A DNA stretch of 53,554 nucleotides from MGBC163016 sp964469815 (GTDB lineage: Bacteria; Actinomycetota; Coriobacteriia; Coriobacteriales; Eggerthellaceae). Location: positions 1-53,554 of the forward strand of contig CAYXZC010000005.1 in assembly GCA_964469815.1 (NCBI GenBank), in the 5' to 3' direction. Both the position numbers and the translations under genes were made by a program. This document shows positions 7,929 through 16,038 of the stretch, one piece after another; within the stretch, counting starts at the first letter, position 1; each line of letters begins with the position of its first letter. The notes beneath the pieces were generated by a model. It was not told the origin of the DNA. It saw nothing but the letters and a program-made list of their open reading frames with translations, and did not search any database.

Positions 7929-8078
7929 ACAGGGGACGGAACAGTATGTCAAAGGAACAGTATGTCAAAGGGACGGGGATAATGACATGGAATTATTGAG
8001 TCAGATCGATTTGTCACCACATGTCATTATCCCCGTCCCTTTGACATACCTTTGACAGACGCTCTACGTCCCCTGTTC
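7929..8078. repeat. GGGACGGGG-family inverted repeat
   Basis: An outer inverted repeat (AACAGGGGACG at 7929 with CGTCCCCTGTT ending at 8077) encloses two arms at 7961-7990 and 8021-8048. Each arm is a unit of TGTCA stem, AAGGGACGGGGATAA and TGACA stem, in opposite orientations. Confidence 0.8.
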
Positions 8079-8116
8079 TCCTGGCGAGCCCTTACTGCTC
8101 CGTTGGCGTTCAAAAA

Positions 8117-8152
8117 TTGTCATATGATAATCCTTGATTGTCATATGACAAT
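8117..8152. promoter_or_regulatory. Tandem operators TTGTCATATGAYAA before the molybdoenzyme operon
   Basis: Site 1 (TTGTCATATGATAA, 8117-8130) and site 2 (ATTGTCATATGACAAT, 8137-8152) have centres 21 bp apart, so they lie on the same DNA face. The same palindrome precedes the NrfD-GntR-slipin operon. TTATAG at 8155-8160 could be a -10 element, which would leave a leader of about 200 bases. The leader shows no recognisable riboswitch. Confidence 0.6.
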
Positions 8153-8360
8153 CTGTTATAGTCACACCCATGGGAGCGAAGAGCTTTATGGGGGAGATGA
8201 TTCAAGGGAGAGAATTATCGAGGGGAACACACATTCGCTTCTCTGCAAAAGTCGGTTCATAAGCGTAACGATGTTCATATCGGTAGATCCTTTCGATTTC
8301 ATCCTCTTCAAAGAGCTCTTCGGAAATGCAGGTGCATTCGACTTAGTTAGAGGAGGAATT

Positions 8361-10817
8361 ATGTCGAAAACGTCTGGTTCATCTGGCGGGATCACCCGTA
8401 GGGGATTCCTAAAGGCAGCTGGCGCTTCTGCAGGCGCTCTTGGTCTTGCAGGGGCTGCGAGCATGACAAGCGCTGACGGATGGCTTGCTCCGGCAAAGGC
8501 TATCGCCGAACCTGAAGAGCGCAAAGCCCTCATATGCCATCAGTTCCATTGCCTTTCAAGCTGCGGCTTGGAGTGCACGGTTCGCGATGGACGCATGGTT
8601 CTGGTAGAGCCGATGGAGCTTGAGGACGGCAAGCGCGGGCAGATCTGCCTTCGCGGTGTGACCGAGGTTCAGCACACCTACACAGCTGACAGGCTTCAAA
8701 CGCCGATGAAGCGTGTGGGTGAGCGCGGCGAGGGTAAGTTCGTCCAGATCAGCTGGGACGAAGCCATCAAGACCGTTGCCGATGCTATCAAGGACTGCCG
8801 AGAGAAGTACGGAGAGGATTCGTTCTTCTATCGTAAGTCCACAGAGGCCTCCGTTGCCCACAACTACGAGTTCTTGGCAAGTCTGCTCAAGGCCGATACC
8901 GGTGGTCGTTGGGGTCTCGACCGTGGTCAGGCGAACGGCTCCGACCCGTCCGGGCTCACAGGTGGCGGTCTTTGCCTGAACTCGATATACGACTGGAAGA
9001 ACGCGGCAACGGTCGTTCATCTGGGCTCGAACCTGATGGAGAGCGCCATGACATGGACACCTGCTTTCTTCGAGGCGAAGAAGGCCGGCACGCACATGAT
9101 CACTGTCGATTTCCGCTACAGCCCGACCGCGCAAAAATCCAACGAGTGGCTGGCGGTAACGCCTGGAACCGATACGGCTCTGATCCTTGGCGCGATAAAC
9201 CATATATTGGCGAACAAATGGTATGACGAGGAGTTCATGAAGGCTCATACCTCCATGCCGTATCTGGTCAACAAGTCAACAGGAGAGATACTGGGCAAGA
9301 TGGCCGTGAAGATCGATCCTGAGGTCAATGAGCCCGTGGTCGATCCGAAAACAGGCGAAACCCTTGAGGTCAAGGTTCCTGTGATCTGGGATGCCGCGAC
9401 CGGTGGCGCTCGCTATCTCGATGAGGCGGGGCTGACACCTGCGCTCGAGGGAACGTACAACGTTGATGGCAATGAGGTCGTTACGCAATTCGACCTGCTC
9501 AAAGAGCAGATGGCAGACTACACTCCACAATGGGCAGCCGAAGTAACCGGTCTTACAGCGGATCAGATAATCGCATTCGCCGACCGCTATGCGAATGCGG
9601 GCCCTGCGATCATAAGCTATGGTTTCGGCGGTCCTGACAAGTATGCCAATGCAGATATCCTTGGACATTCCTCGGCTATCCTTGCTGCCATAACGGGCAA
9701 CTCCGGAAAGCCTGGAACAGGCATCGGTTTCTACGGAATCGGCGGTGCCGGCGCTAGTGCCGAGGCGATCAAATTCTGGGAGATGCCCGAGGAATTCGTT
9801 CCGGGAGATTCACCCGTTGCGATGTATGACATGCCATACGAGGATAACAACATCCATTGTGCGCTCACATTCGGTGATGCGTTCACGCTCGAATCCGGAA
9901 GTGCCAACAACATGCTCGATTGGGTGAAGACCCTCGATTTCTTCGCGATCTGCGATATCTATCATTCATCGGCTGTGGATTACGCCGACATCGTCTTGCC
10001 GGCTTGCTCGAAGTTCGAGAGCGCTGAGGATGTATCCGATGTCCGTACCGGCGCTATCGCACCATATGTGTACCTGAATCAGAAAGTCATCGATCCGCTT
10101 TTCGAGGCGAAGGAAGACATCGAGATCGAGCGCTTGATCGCAGCGGAATTCGGTTTGGATAAGTATATGCCGAAGAGCAACGAGGAGCTGGCGAAGTACA
10201 TGCTCTCCGAGCCGGAAGGCAACATGGAAGGCATGACATACGAGGCGCTCAAAGAGAACGGCGCTATGAAGCTGCTCGATTCCGATGGCATCATCACGGG
10301 CGCGGATGCTGTTCCCGATCAGCAGTACTCTACCGATACAGGCCGCATAGAGCTGTATTACGAAAGCCTTATCGAGCACGATCTGGCCTTCCCGCAATAC
10401 GAGACTCCGCAAGAGTGCTATCGCGAGAATCCGAAGGCGAACGATTATCCGCTCATGTTCGTCCAGGGCAAGAGCCGCTATCGTATCCATGCGTATTACA
10501 GCGCTTCGACTTGGTTCCAGGAGTATTTCGGGCCGGTGGTCAACATCAATCCGAAGGATGCAGAGGCGCGCGGCATCTCCAACGATGACGAGGTTCGCAT
10601 TTGGAACGATCGCGGCGAATTCGTCTGCTACGCGCGAGTCAATGAGTCTGTCATGCCTGGAACGCTCTTCATGGCCGAGACGACTTACAACCACTATTAT
10701 CCGGAGGGATTCCTGCAAAACGTCACCAACGCATATCGCCAGGAGCGTTGCTATCCGATGATCTTCGGACCGCAGATCCCCTATAACGACACGCTCGTTG
10801 AGATGAAGAAAGCGTAG
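8361..10817 (+). CDS. Tat-exported molybdopterin oxidoreductase, DMSO reductase family
   Basis: An 818-residue catalytic subunit. The start at 8361 is set by AGGAGGAATT just before it and by the Tat leader (TRRGFLKAAG near residues 12-21); the open frame extends further upstream without support. An FeS motif follows at C64-x3-C68-x3-C72 and C96. Further on are GSNLMES, the ADIVLPACSKFE segment, and a C-terminal molybdopterin-binding region ending IWNDRGEFVCYARV. The Mo ligand is not certain from sequence; it probably lies in RGQANGSDPSG. With the next two genes it forms a quinol-linked periplasmic reductase or oxidase. Substrate unknown; sulfur compounds are possible given the neighbouring TauE. 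Confidence 0.88.
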   Translation: MSKTSGSSGGITRRGFLKAAGASAGALGLAGAASMTSADGWLAPAKAIAEPEERKALICHQFHCLSSCGLECTVRDGRMVLVEPMELEDGKRGQICLRGVTEVQHTYTADRLQTPMKRVGERGEGKFVQISWDEAIKTVADAIKDCREKYGEDSFFYRKSTEASVAHNYEFLASLLKADTGGRWGLDRGQANGSDPSGLTGGGLCLNSIYDWKNAATVVHLGSNLMESAMTWTPAFFEAKKAGTHMITVDFRYSPTAQKSNEWLAVTPGTDTALILGAINHILANKWYDEEFMKAHTSMPYLVNKSTGEILGKMAVKIDPEVNEPVVDPKTGETLEVKVPVIWDAATGGARYLDEAGLTPALEGTYNVDGNEVVTQFDLLKEQMADYTPQWAAEVTGLTADQIIAFADRYANAGPAIISYGFGGPDKYANADILGHSSAILAAITGNSGKPGTGIGFYGIGGAGASAEAIKFWEMPEEFVPGDSPVAMYDMPYEDNNIHCALTFGDAFTLESGSANNMLDWVKTLDFFAICDIYHSSAVDYADIVLPACSKFESAEDVSDVRTGAIAPYVYLNQKVIDPLFEAKEDIEIERLIAAEFGLDKYMPKSNEELAKYMLSEPEGNMEGMTYEALKENGAMKLLDSDGIITGADAVPDQQYSTDTGRIELYYESLIEHDLAFPQYETPQECYRENPKANDYPLMFVQGKSRYRIHAYYSASTWFQEYFGPVVNINPKDAEARGISNDDEVRIWNDRGEFVCYARVNESVMPGTLFMAETTYNHYYPEGFLQNVTNAYRQERCYPMIFGPQIPYNDTLVEMKKA

Positions 10818-10827
10818 GTGACAGATC

Positions 10828-11445
10828 ATGACAAGACTTGCTCAAGTCATCAATCTTGAGAACTGCATAGGTTGCCAAACCTGCGTGCATTCTTGCAAGA
10901 TGCAGAACAACGTTCCGATGGGACTTACGTGGAACCGTGTTCTTTCCAATGGCGAAGAGGTGCTCGACGGGGCATCCGGCGAATTCCCGAACCTTTCTCG
11001 CACCTATCTTCCGGTTGCCTGCCAGCATTGTCAAAACGCATCGTGCCAACGCGTTTGCCCGACAGGTGCCACATATAAGGACGACAAAGGTCGCGTGCTG
11101 GTCGATTACAACAAGTGCATCGGTTGTCGCATGTGCATGGCGGCTTGCCCGTACAACGCGCGTGTGTTCAACTGGCGCGAACCTGTTCGCGATCCTGATT
11201 TCAACTACGGCGGCAAAGGGGTTCCGGTGCGTCCGAAGGGCGTGGTCGAGAAATGCACGCTGTGCAAAGAGCGCGCCGAAGAGGGCAAAGAGCCGATGTG
11301 CGTGCAGAACTGCCCGACGAAGGCGCGTACCTATGGCGATCTGGACGATCCGAACAGTGAAGTGTCCAGGCTCGTTCGCGAGAACAAGGCCTATGTGCTC
11401 CTAGAAGAGCAGGGCAATCAGCCTTCATTGCATTATTTCGATTAG
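10828..11445 (+). CDS. Four-cluster FeS electron-transfer subunit (PsrB/DmsB type)
   Basis: A 205-residue protein with four ferredoxin cysteine groups: CIGCQTCVHSC near the N-terminus, CQHCQNASCQRVCP, CIGCRMCMAACP, and a C-terminal CTLCKERAEEGKEPMCVQNCP. It lacks a leader and should be carried out by the Tat leader of the catalytic subunit. It starts ten bases after the molybdoenzyme stop, in one operon. It carries electrons between the NrfD anchor and the molybdenum site. Confidence 0.93.
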   Translation: MTRLAQVINLENCIGCQTCVHSCKMQNNVPMGLTWNRVLSNGEEVLDGASGEFPNLSRTYLPVACQHCQNASCQRVCPTGATYKDDKGRVLVDYNKCIGCRMCMAACPYNARVFNWREPVRDPDFNYGGKGVPVRPKGVVEKCTLCKERAEEGKEPMCVQNCPTKARTYGDLDDPNSEVSRLVRENKAYVLLEEQGNQPSLHYFD

Positions 11446-11461
11446 AAGGGACTGAATCACT

Positions 11462-12685
11462 ATGGAACTCTTAAAGAGAAACAAGGTCCTGACCGGTATC
11501 CTGGCTGTTCTCGTGATCGCAGGGATCGGATGTTGGATCTATCAACTTGCAACCGGTCTTACAGTGACCGGCATGAACAACGGAACTTCATGGGGTCTAT
11601 ACATCACGAGCTTCATGTTCTTCGTAGGCCTTTCGGCCGGCGGCCTGATCGTGGCCTCCTCGGCGAGCGTCTTCCACATCGAGAAGTACAAGGCCGTGGC
11701 GCTTCCGGCTGTTATCCTTTCCACAGTTTGCATCTGCTTGGCAGGCATGTTCGTCCTGATCGACCTTGGAAGCATCCAGAACATCTGGCGTTTGATCGTG
11801 GGGCCGAATCCGACATCCCCGCTTCTTTGGGATATCATCGTCATCACCATATATCTTGTCATCAACATCCTCTATCTGGTGAACATGCATAAGGGAAACG
11901 ATCATACGGTCTCTGTGCTTTCACGATTCGCACTTCCGATAGCGATATTGGTTCACTCCGTTACAGCGTGGATCTTCGGACTGCAGATCTCGATGGAAGG
12001 CTGGTACTCAGCCGTTCTGGCACCGATCTTCGTGGCATCGGCCATGGATTCAGGTCTGGGGCTTCTGCTCATCACGTTGGTCATCTTGAATTCGCTGAAG
12101 ATCTTCGAGACTCCCAAGAAACTGATCTCCAGTTTGGCCGGGCTGATGGCAACTTGCATCGCGGTGGATGCGTTCTTCATCTTCTGCGAGCTTTTGACCA
12201 TGGCGTATCCGGGAACTGCTGCAGGAAACATCATCCTATCCGAGCTGTTTACAGGTGCAACCGCTCCATTCTTCTGGATCGAGGTCATCGTCGGTCTGGT
12301 CGTGCCATTCGTTTTGATGGTATTCGCGAAGAATCGTGATAACACCAAGCTTGTCGTTGTAGCATCAGCTTGCGTGATGCTCGGTGTGTTCTTCAAGCGC
12401 ATTTGGCTTTTGTTCACATCGTTCATCACTCCTGACATCATGGGCGCACCGGGGATCATCTCGGGATCTTCCGTGGCTGCGCACTCCACCGGGCTTGATT
12501 CGTTCGCAGTTTTCAGCTCGTATGCACCGACCGTTGTTGAGATCGTGGTCGTGCTCGGTGTTATCAGTTTGGGGATACTTGCCTTCATGTGGCTTGCGTC
12601 CAAGTTGATCGTCGGCGATTCGAATTCTTCTTCGAAGGTATCGGCTGATCCATCTTCCGCTCAGGTCGATGGAGCCCGTGCATAG
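11462..12685 (+). CDS. NrfD/PsrC-type quinol-binding membrane anchor
   Basis: A 407-residue protein with about ten hydrophobic helices. The NGTSWGLYITSFMFFVGLSAGG segment is characteristic of the NrfD/PsrC family, and EVIVGLVVPFVLM and FFKRIW occur late in the protein, as usual. It exchanges electrons with the menaquinone pool for the FeS subunit. The C-terminal 25 residues are Ser-rich and hydrophilic. It is the third gene of the operon, 16 bases after the FeS gene, and is followed by a strong terminator. Confidence 0.92.
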   Translation: MELLKRNKVLTGILAVLVIAGIGCWIYQLATGLTVTGMNNGTSWGLYITSFMFFVGLSAGGLIVASSASVFHIEKYKAVALPAVILSTVCICLAGMFVLIDLGSIQNIWRLIVGPNPTSPLLWDIIVITIYLVINILYLVNMHKGNDHTVSVLSRFALPIAILVHSVTAWIFGLQISMEGWYSAVLAPIFVASAMDSGLGLLLITLVILNSLKIFETPKKLISSLAGLMATCIAVDAFFIFCELLTMAYPGTAAGNIILSELFTGATAPFFWIEVIVGLVVPFVLMVFAKNRDNTKLVVVASACVMLGVFFKRIWLLFTSFITPDIMGAPGIISGSSVAAHSTGLDSFAVFSSYAPTVVEIVVVLGVISLGILAFMWLASKLIVGDSNSSSKVSADPSSAQVDGARA

Positions 12686-12701
12686 CGCCTTCTCTCCTGT
12701 T

Positions 12702-12737
12702 CCTGCCCGCTTTCCCTCTAGGCGGGCAGGATTTTTT
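12702..12737 (+). terminator. Intrinsic terminator of the molybdoenzyme operon
   Basis: CCTGCCCGC pairs with GCGGGCAGG around a ten-base loop and is followed by ATTTTTT, 17 bases after the NrfD stop codon. Confidence 0.9.
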
Positions 12738-12738
12738 A

Positions 12739-12880
12739 TGTCAAAGGCATGTCAAAGGGACGGGGCATTATGTCAAAGGGACGGGGATAATGACATGAAA
12801 CTATGAAGTTAGGTCGAATTGTTCATGTCATTATCCCCGTCCCTTTGACATGCCCGTCCCTTTGACATGCCTTTGACAGA
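12739..12880. repeat. GGGACGGGG-family inverted repeat
   Basis: Left arm units (TGTCAAAGG, TGTCAAAGGGACGGGG, and a full unit with stem TGTCA/TGACA) are mirrored by right arm units through 12880. It sits between the terminator and the second torD gene, separating that gene's transcription from the operon. Confidence 0.8.
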
Positions 12881-12941
12881 CGACTTGCGTCATGGCGATC
12901 GTACAAGGTATGCTTTCCCTATCCGATATTAAGGAGGAAAT

Positions 12942-13595
12942 GTGGCTGCTCTTTCTGCTCTTTCCCAAGATGAACTTAACGTGTTGGCCGATGCGTATGC
13001 ATTCATAGGCAATTCGCTTCTGAAGCCGATGTCGATGACCGAAAGCATCGGATTGGATCCTGGTTTTTGGGAAGCTTTTCCCGATCTTGGAAGCGACGAT
13101 GTAGCTCGCGCAAAAGCCGATCTTGTGTCCTGGGCAGTTTCGCAGGCTGAAAAGGATCGCGATCAGGCCATCGAGGATGTGTCAGTCGAGTATACGCGAC
13201 TATTCATCGGTCCTCCGTCACCGGCTGCAGCGCCATGGGAGACGATGTATGGAGAAACATCCGATGGTAGCGAGATAACGGTCGGATTCGGCACGCCAAC
13301 GTTCCAGATGAGAGAGCTACTCCGCGGTATAGGTCTCGAGCTTTCGAACGAGAACAACCAGTATGAGGATCATATCGGCATTGAGCTGCTCTATTTGAGC
13401 GAGCTGTGCCGTAGCGCTGCGAAGACCGAGCCGGGTTCGCCTGAGCGCAATGAAGCTGTATCCAAGATCGAAGGATTCATATCCGAGCATCCCGCTAAGT
13501 GGACGGATAGGCTGTGCTCCAAAGTTGGCGAGACGTATCCGGACGGTTATATCGTTCGATTGCTCAAGTTGGCTAAGGCATTTCTCGCGATATAG
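12942..13595 (+). CDS. TorD-family chaperone for the molybdoenzyme
   Basis: A 217-residue, largely helical, acidic protein. It contains VEYTRLFIGPPSPAAAPWETMY, the conserved TorD-family segment, and EDHIGIELLYLSEL, matching the family EPEDHIAxEL motif. The start is GTG at 12942, set by AGGAGG at 12932-12937; the overlapping ATG at 12940 is out of frame. Placed right after the molybdoenzyme operon, it is probably the dedicated chaperone for that Tat-exported subunit. It differs clearly from the TorD at 2353. Confidence 0.9.
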   Translation: MAALSALSQDELNVLADAYAFIGNSLLKPMSMTESIGLDPGFWEAFPDLGSDDVARAKADLVSWAVSQAEKDRDQAIEDVSVEYTRLFIGPPSPAAAPWETMYGETSDGSEITVGFGTPTFQMRELLRGIGLELSNENNQYEDHIGIELLYLSELCRSAAKTEPGSPERNEAVSKIEGFISEHPAKWTDRLCSKVGETYPDGYIVRLLKLAKAFLAI

Positions 13596-13624
13596 CGCAT
13601 TGCGCCCGCAGGTCTACTGGTGTA

Positions 13625-13646
13625 GTGGGCGGTTTTAACTGCCCAC
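13625..13646. repeat. Variable stem-loop repeat (GTGGGCGG stem)
   Basis: GTGGGCGGTTTTAACTGCCCAC, one mismatch from perfect, preceded on the same strand by GCAGGT and GTGTA. It is a member of the dispersed stem-loop family and may also terminate torD transcription. Confidence 0.65.
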
Positions 13647-13712
13647 ATAAGGTCGAATGGATCACCCTCCATGCATGATTTTAAGACGATCTGAAGGCGC
13701 TTTTCTTCCCAT

Positions 13713-13732
13713 ATATACTTGTGATATACTTG
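13713..13732 (+). promoter_or_regulatory. Direct repeat ATATACTTG, likely promoter/operator of a toxin-antitoxin pair
   Basis: ATATACTTG at 13713-13721 is repeated at 13724-13732 with an 11-bp period. Each contains TATACT, a good -10 sequence. It lies 25 bases before the antitoxin start, where autoregulation would act. Confidence 0.45.
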
Positions 13733-13757
13733 CTTCATTGATTGGAAGGATCATATC

Positions 13758-13997
13758 ATGGCACAGCTATCTTTATATATGGACGATGTCGCAATGGCAC
13801 AGCTACGCTCCGATGCCGAAGCCGAAGGAAAATCCATCTCGTCCTATGCGCGCGATGTGCTCGAAAAGCGTCACGAATCTGGTCGTGGTTGGGTGAACGG
13901 GTGGCCCCCGGGTTATTTCGAATCTCTTGAGCCTTTGAACTTCGAACTACCAGAAGATCTGCCTCCTGAGCCTATCGCTCCTCTGAATACGGTTTAG
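13758..13997 (+). CDS. Ribbon-helix-helix antitoxin
   Basis: A 79-residue protein. The N-terminal half (QLSLYMDDVAMAQLRSDAEAEGKSISSYARDVLEKR) has the strand-helix-helix pattern of MetJ/Arc-type antitoxins. The C-terminal half is acidic and Pro-rich and would bind the toxin. GGAAGGATC precedes the ATG. It is followed 12 bases later by a PIN toxin gene. Confidence 0.78.
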   Translation: MAQLSLYMDDVAMAQLRSDAEAEGKSISSYARDVLEKRHESGRGWVNGWPPGYFESLEPLNFELPEDLPPEPIAPLNTV

Positions 13998-14009
13998 GGG
14001 TGGTGGTTC

Positions 14010-14417
14010 ATGTATCTATTCGATAGCAACATCTTGATCGATATTTCGAGACACAAATTAGATTCAGCCTATGAGATGCTTATGAAGAGCGATGCGAGTC
14101 TTTTCAAGGTTCCTGCTATCGTGCAGGCAGAGCTTCTAGTCGGGGCAGAGAAGAGCAAGCAGCCCGAAGAAGAACGTTTCAAAGTGGAATCTTTACTACT
14201 GCCATTCGAGATCGTTCCATTCGATGAAAAATGCGCCGTTCAGTATGCAAAGGTACGCGCCGATCTCGAACGGCGAGGGTTGTCTATAGGAGCTAACGAT
14301 TGCATGATAGCTGCAACGGCACTGGCTAATTCAGCGGTGCTCGTCACCAACAACGTGGACGAGTTCAAGCGTGTTCCGGGTCTTTCCATCGAATGTTGGG
14401 AAGAGGTCGACTTCTAA
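14010..14417 (+). CDS. PIN-domain (VapC-like) toxin
   Basis: A 135-residue PIN domain with LFDSNILIDI at the N-terminus, AELLVGAEK, the conserved GANDCMIAATAL, and a C-terminal VTNNVDEFKRVPGL. These supply the acidic metal ligands of VapC RNases. GGGGTGGTGG lies before the ATG. Together with the preceding antitoxin it forms a complete VapBC-type module. The GLSIGANDCMIAA pattern is that of VapC/FitB-like tRNA-cutting toxins; the target here is unknown. Confidence 0.88.
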   Translation: MYLFDSNILIDISRHKLDSAYEMLMKSDASLFKVPAIVQAELLVGAEKSKQPEEERFKVESLLLPFEIVPFDEKCAVQYAKVRADLERRGLSIGANDCMIAATALANSAVLVTNNVDEFKRVPGLSIECWEEVDF

Positions 14418-14469
14418 ATGGTAAAATTACCCATGCAAATCTGAAAGCACTCAACGAAGGGGTCTTCAA

Positions 14470-14688
14470 ATGGCAACAATGGACACTATCGTAACCATTC
14501 TCAACGACAATCTTGATATCCCGGCTGAAAAGGTAACCGAGGATGCAACATTCGAGTCTCTCGGGATCGATTCGCTCGATATGGCAGAACTCACCTGCAC
14601 GATCGAGGAAGAGCTCGATATAGACTTCGGCGAGCCGGAAGGCCTTACGACAGTTGGCGAATTGATAGAGTACATCGATTCTCTTTAG
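14470..14688 (+). CDS. acpP: Acyl carrier protein
   Basis: A 72-residue acidic protein with the phosphopantetheine attachment motif GIDSLDMAEL (Ser35), close to the usual 75-80 residues. It carries growing acyl chains as thioesters in type II fatty acid synthesis. It is the first gene of the fatty acid cluster and is separated from fabK by a hairpin, a structured region and an intrinsic terminator. It is therefore probably transcribed mostly on its own, consistent with the high demand for ACP. Confidence 0.93.
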   Translation: MATMDTIVTILNDNLDIPAEKVTEDATFESLGIDSLDMAELTCTIEEELDIDFGEPEGLTTVGELIEYIDSL

Positions 14689-14716
14689 TTCCGAAAGCCT
14701 AGAACGGCTTTCGGAA
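14689..14716. terminator. Hairpin after acpP (TTCCGAAAGCC stem)
   Basis: A perfect 11-bp stem, TTCCGAAAGCC with GGCTTTCGGAA, around the loop TAGAAC. It begins at the acpP stop codon. Nearly the same hairpin lies after the substrate-binding protein gene at 35148, so it is a repeated element. It lacks a strong T tract. Confidence 0.55.
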
Positions 14717-14744
14717 TGAATTGACGCTGCGGTTCCGACGGGCA

Positions 14745-14890
14745 CCTGTCCTTGCCCCTTGTTTTGACCACATCGTGGCACGAAGGCCACTCGGGTCAAA
14801 GGCGGGGCAATTACAGGCACCGGGTCGCGACGCGAAGCTAGTCCCTTTAGGGAAACCTCGCTATCTTTGCGGCTACCTGCCGCTTTTTTA
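14745..14890 (+). ncRNA. Structured region with intrinsic terminator before fabK (candidate leader or small RNA)
   Basis: Three nested stems occur at 14745-14817: CCTGT/ACAGG plus TTGCCCC/GGGGCAA, then TTTGACC/GGTCAAA, then TGGC/GCCA. A weaker hairpin (TCCCTTTAGGGA) follows. The region ends in a clear terminator, GCGGC-TACCT-GCCGC with a T tract, at 14869-14890, 57 bases before fabK. This could be a regulated leader for fabK or a small RNA. I do not recognise a known class, and part of it resembles the GGGACGGGG repeats. Confidence 0.4.
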
Positions 14891-14947
14891 TCTTTAGTAT
14901 GAAATATTGCTACAGGTAATTTGAAAACCAACAAAGAAGGAACCGAA

Positions 14948-15934
14948 ATGAAAACACGCATTACGGAGCTTTTGGGAATCGAGAAGCCGATCATCCAAGG
15001 GGCAATGGCTTGGATCGCCGACGCTTCATTGGCATCGGCCGTTAGCGAGGCCGGCGGTCTTGGGATCATCGCCTGTGGGAGCGCTCCGCTTTCTTGGGTG
15101 GAGGATCAGGTTCGCGAAGCTCGTGCAAGAACCAGCAAGCCCATCGGCGCGAATATCATGCTCATGAATCCTGAGGCTCCCGAACTTGCGCAGCTCCTCA
15201 CCGACCTTAAGATCGATGTTGTAACAACAGGCGCCGGCTCTCCGGCTCCCTATATCGAGATGTGGAAATCCGCGGGCATCAAGGTCATCCCTGTCATCGC
15301 ATCCACGGCGCAAGCCAAGCGGATGGAGCGTGCTGGTGCCGATGCCATCGTGGCAGAAGGCGAAGAGGCTGGCGGCCACATCGGGCAGCTCACCACCATG
15401 GCGCTCACCCCGGCAGTTTGCGAAGCGGTCTCGATCCCTGTTATCACAGCCGGTGGAGTAGCCGATGGCCGCGGCATGGCGGCAGCTTTCGCGCTCGGTG
15501 CCGAAGGAGTGCAGGTGGGAACCAGATTCCTCACTGCAAAGGAATGCACTGTCAGCGAGAATTACAAGCAGAAGATCATCGAGGCGAAGGATTCCGATAC
15601 CATCGTTACCGGACGCGGGAGCGGTCATCCGGTTCGCCAGCTGAAGAACCGTTTCTCACGCGAGGCGAAATCGCTCGAGGAGCAACTGGCTGCCGGAAAG
15701 ATCGACGGCTCCGAGCTCGAACAACTGCTCACCGGATCGCTCAAGCGCGCTGTTGTGGATGGCGATGTGGTGAACGGCTCGATCATGTCCGGCGAAGTGG
15801 CCGCGCTCATCAAGGACGAGAAGACCGCGCAGCAGATCGTGGACGATCTTATGGCCGAAGCTGAAGCATGGGGATCTTTGAACCTGCAGCAGATGGCAGA
15901 GGCCAACGCCACACGTAGCTGGAAGCAGGCATAG
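14948..15934 (+). CDS. fabK: Enoyl-ACP reductase, FabK type
   Basis: A 328-residue FMN-dependent TIM-barrel enzyme of the 2-nitropropane dioxygenase family. It opens GIEKPIIQGAMAWIADASLASAVSEAGGLGII. It carries AEGEEAGGHIGQLTT and the FMN-phosphate segment PVITAGGVADGRGMAAAFALGAEGVQVGTRFL. It catalyses the last step of each elongation cycle. FabK enzymes are insensitive to triclosan, unlike FabI. The ATG at 14948 follows AAGAAGGAA. It heads the fabK-fabD-fabG-fabF-fabZ-accDA series. Confidence 0.92.
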   Translation: MKTRITELLGIEKPIIQGAMAWIADASLASAVSEAGGLGIIACGSAPLSWVEDQVREARARTSKPIGANIMLMNPEAPELAQLLTDLKIDVVTTGAGSPAPYIEMWKSAGIKVIPVIASTAQAKRMERAGADAIVAEGEEAGGHIGQLTTMALTPAVCEAVSIPVITAGGVADGRGMAAAFALGAEGVQVGTRFLTAKECTVSENYKQKIIEAKDSDTIVTGRGSGHPVRQLKNRFSREAKSLEEQLAAGKIDGSELEQLLTGSLKRAVVDGDVVNGSIMSGEVAALIKDEKTAQQIVDDLMAEAEAWGSLNLQQMAEANATRSWKQA

Positions 15935-15977
15935 GGCGTCAGGGTGACAATGGGGTCAGGTCGGATTTTCGCGTAGT

Positions 15978-15995
15978 GCAGATCTTCAGATCTGC
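15978..15995. repeat. Variable stem-loop repeat (GCAGATCT stem) between fabK and fabD
   Basis: GCAGATCTTCAGATCTGC is preceded by GTAGT. Identical or near-identical stems are found at 127, 28408 and 35192. Confidence 0.6.
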
Positions 15996-16038
15996 CCATC
16001 GTTCATCTTCCGATTCTAAGGCATAGAAAGGCTTATCG

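Noticed and set aside
8052..8360. Upstream 103 codons of the molybdoenzyme frame
   Set aside because: They translate a repeat and the operator region. The Tat leader and AGGAGG set the start at 8361.
9966..10829. 287-codon minus-strand frame within the molybdoenzyme gene
   Set aside because: Antisense shadow; residues are rich in Arg, Leu and Val as expected of reversed coding sequence.
14745..14890. T-box or known riboswitch before fabK
   Set aside because: No T-box sequence, and none of the conserved cores of SAM, glycine, cobalamin or molybdenum cofactor riboswitches that I know are seen; listed only as a candidate structure.
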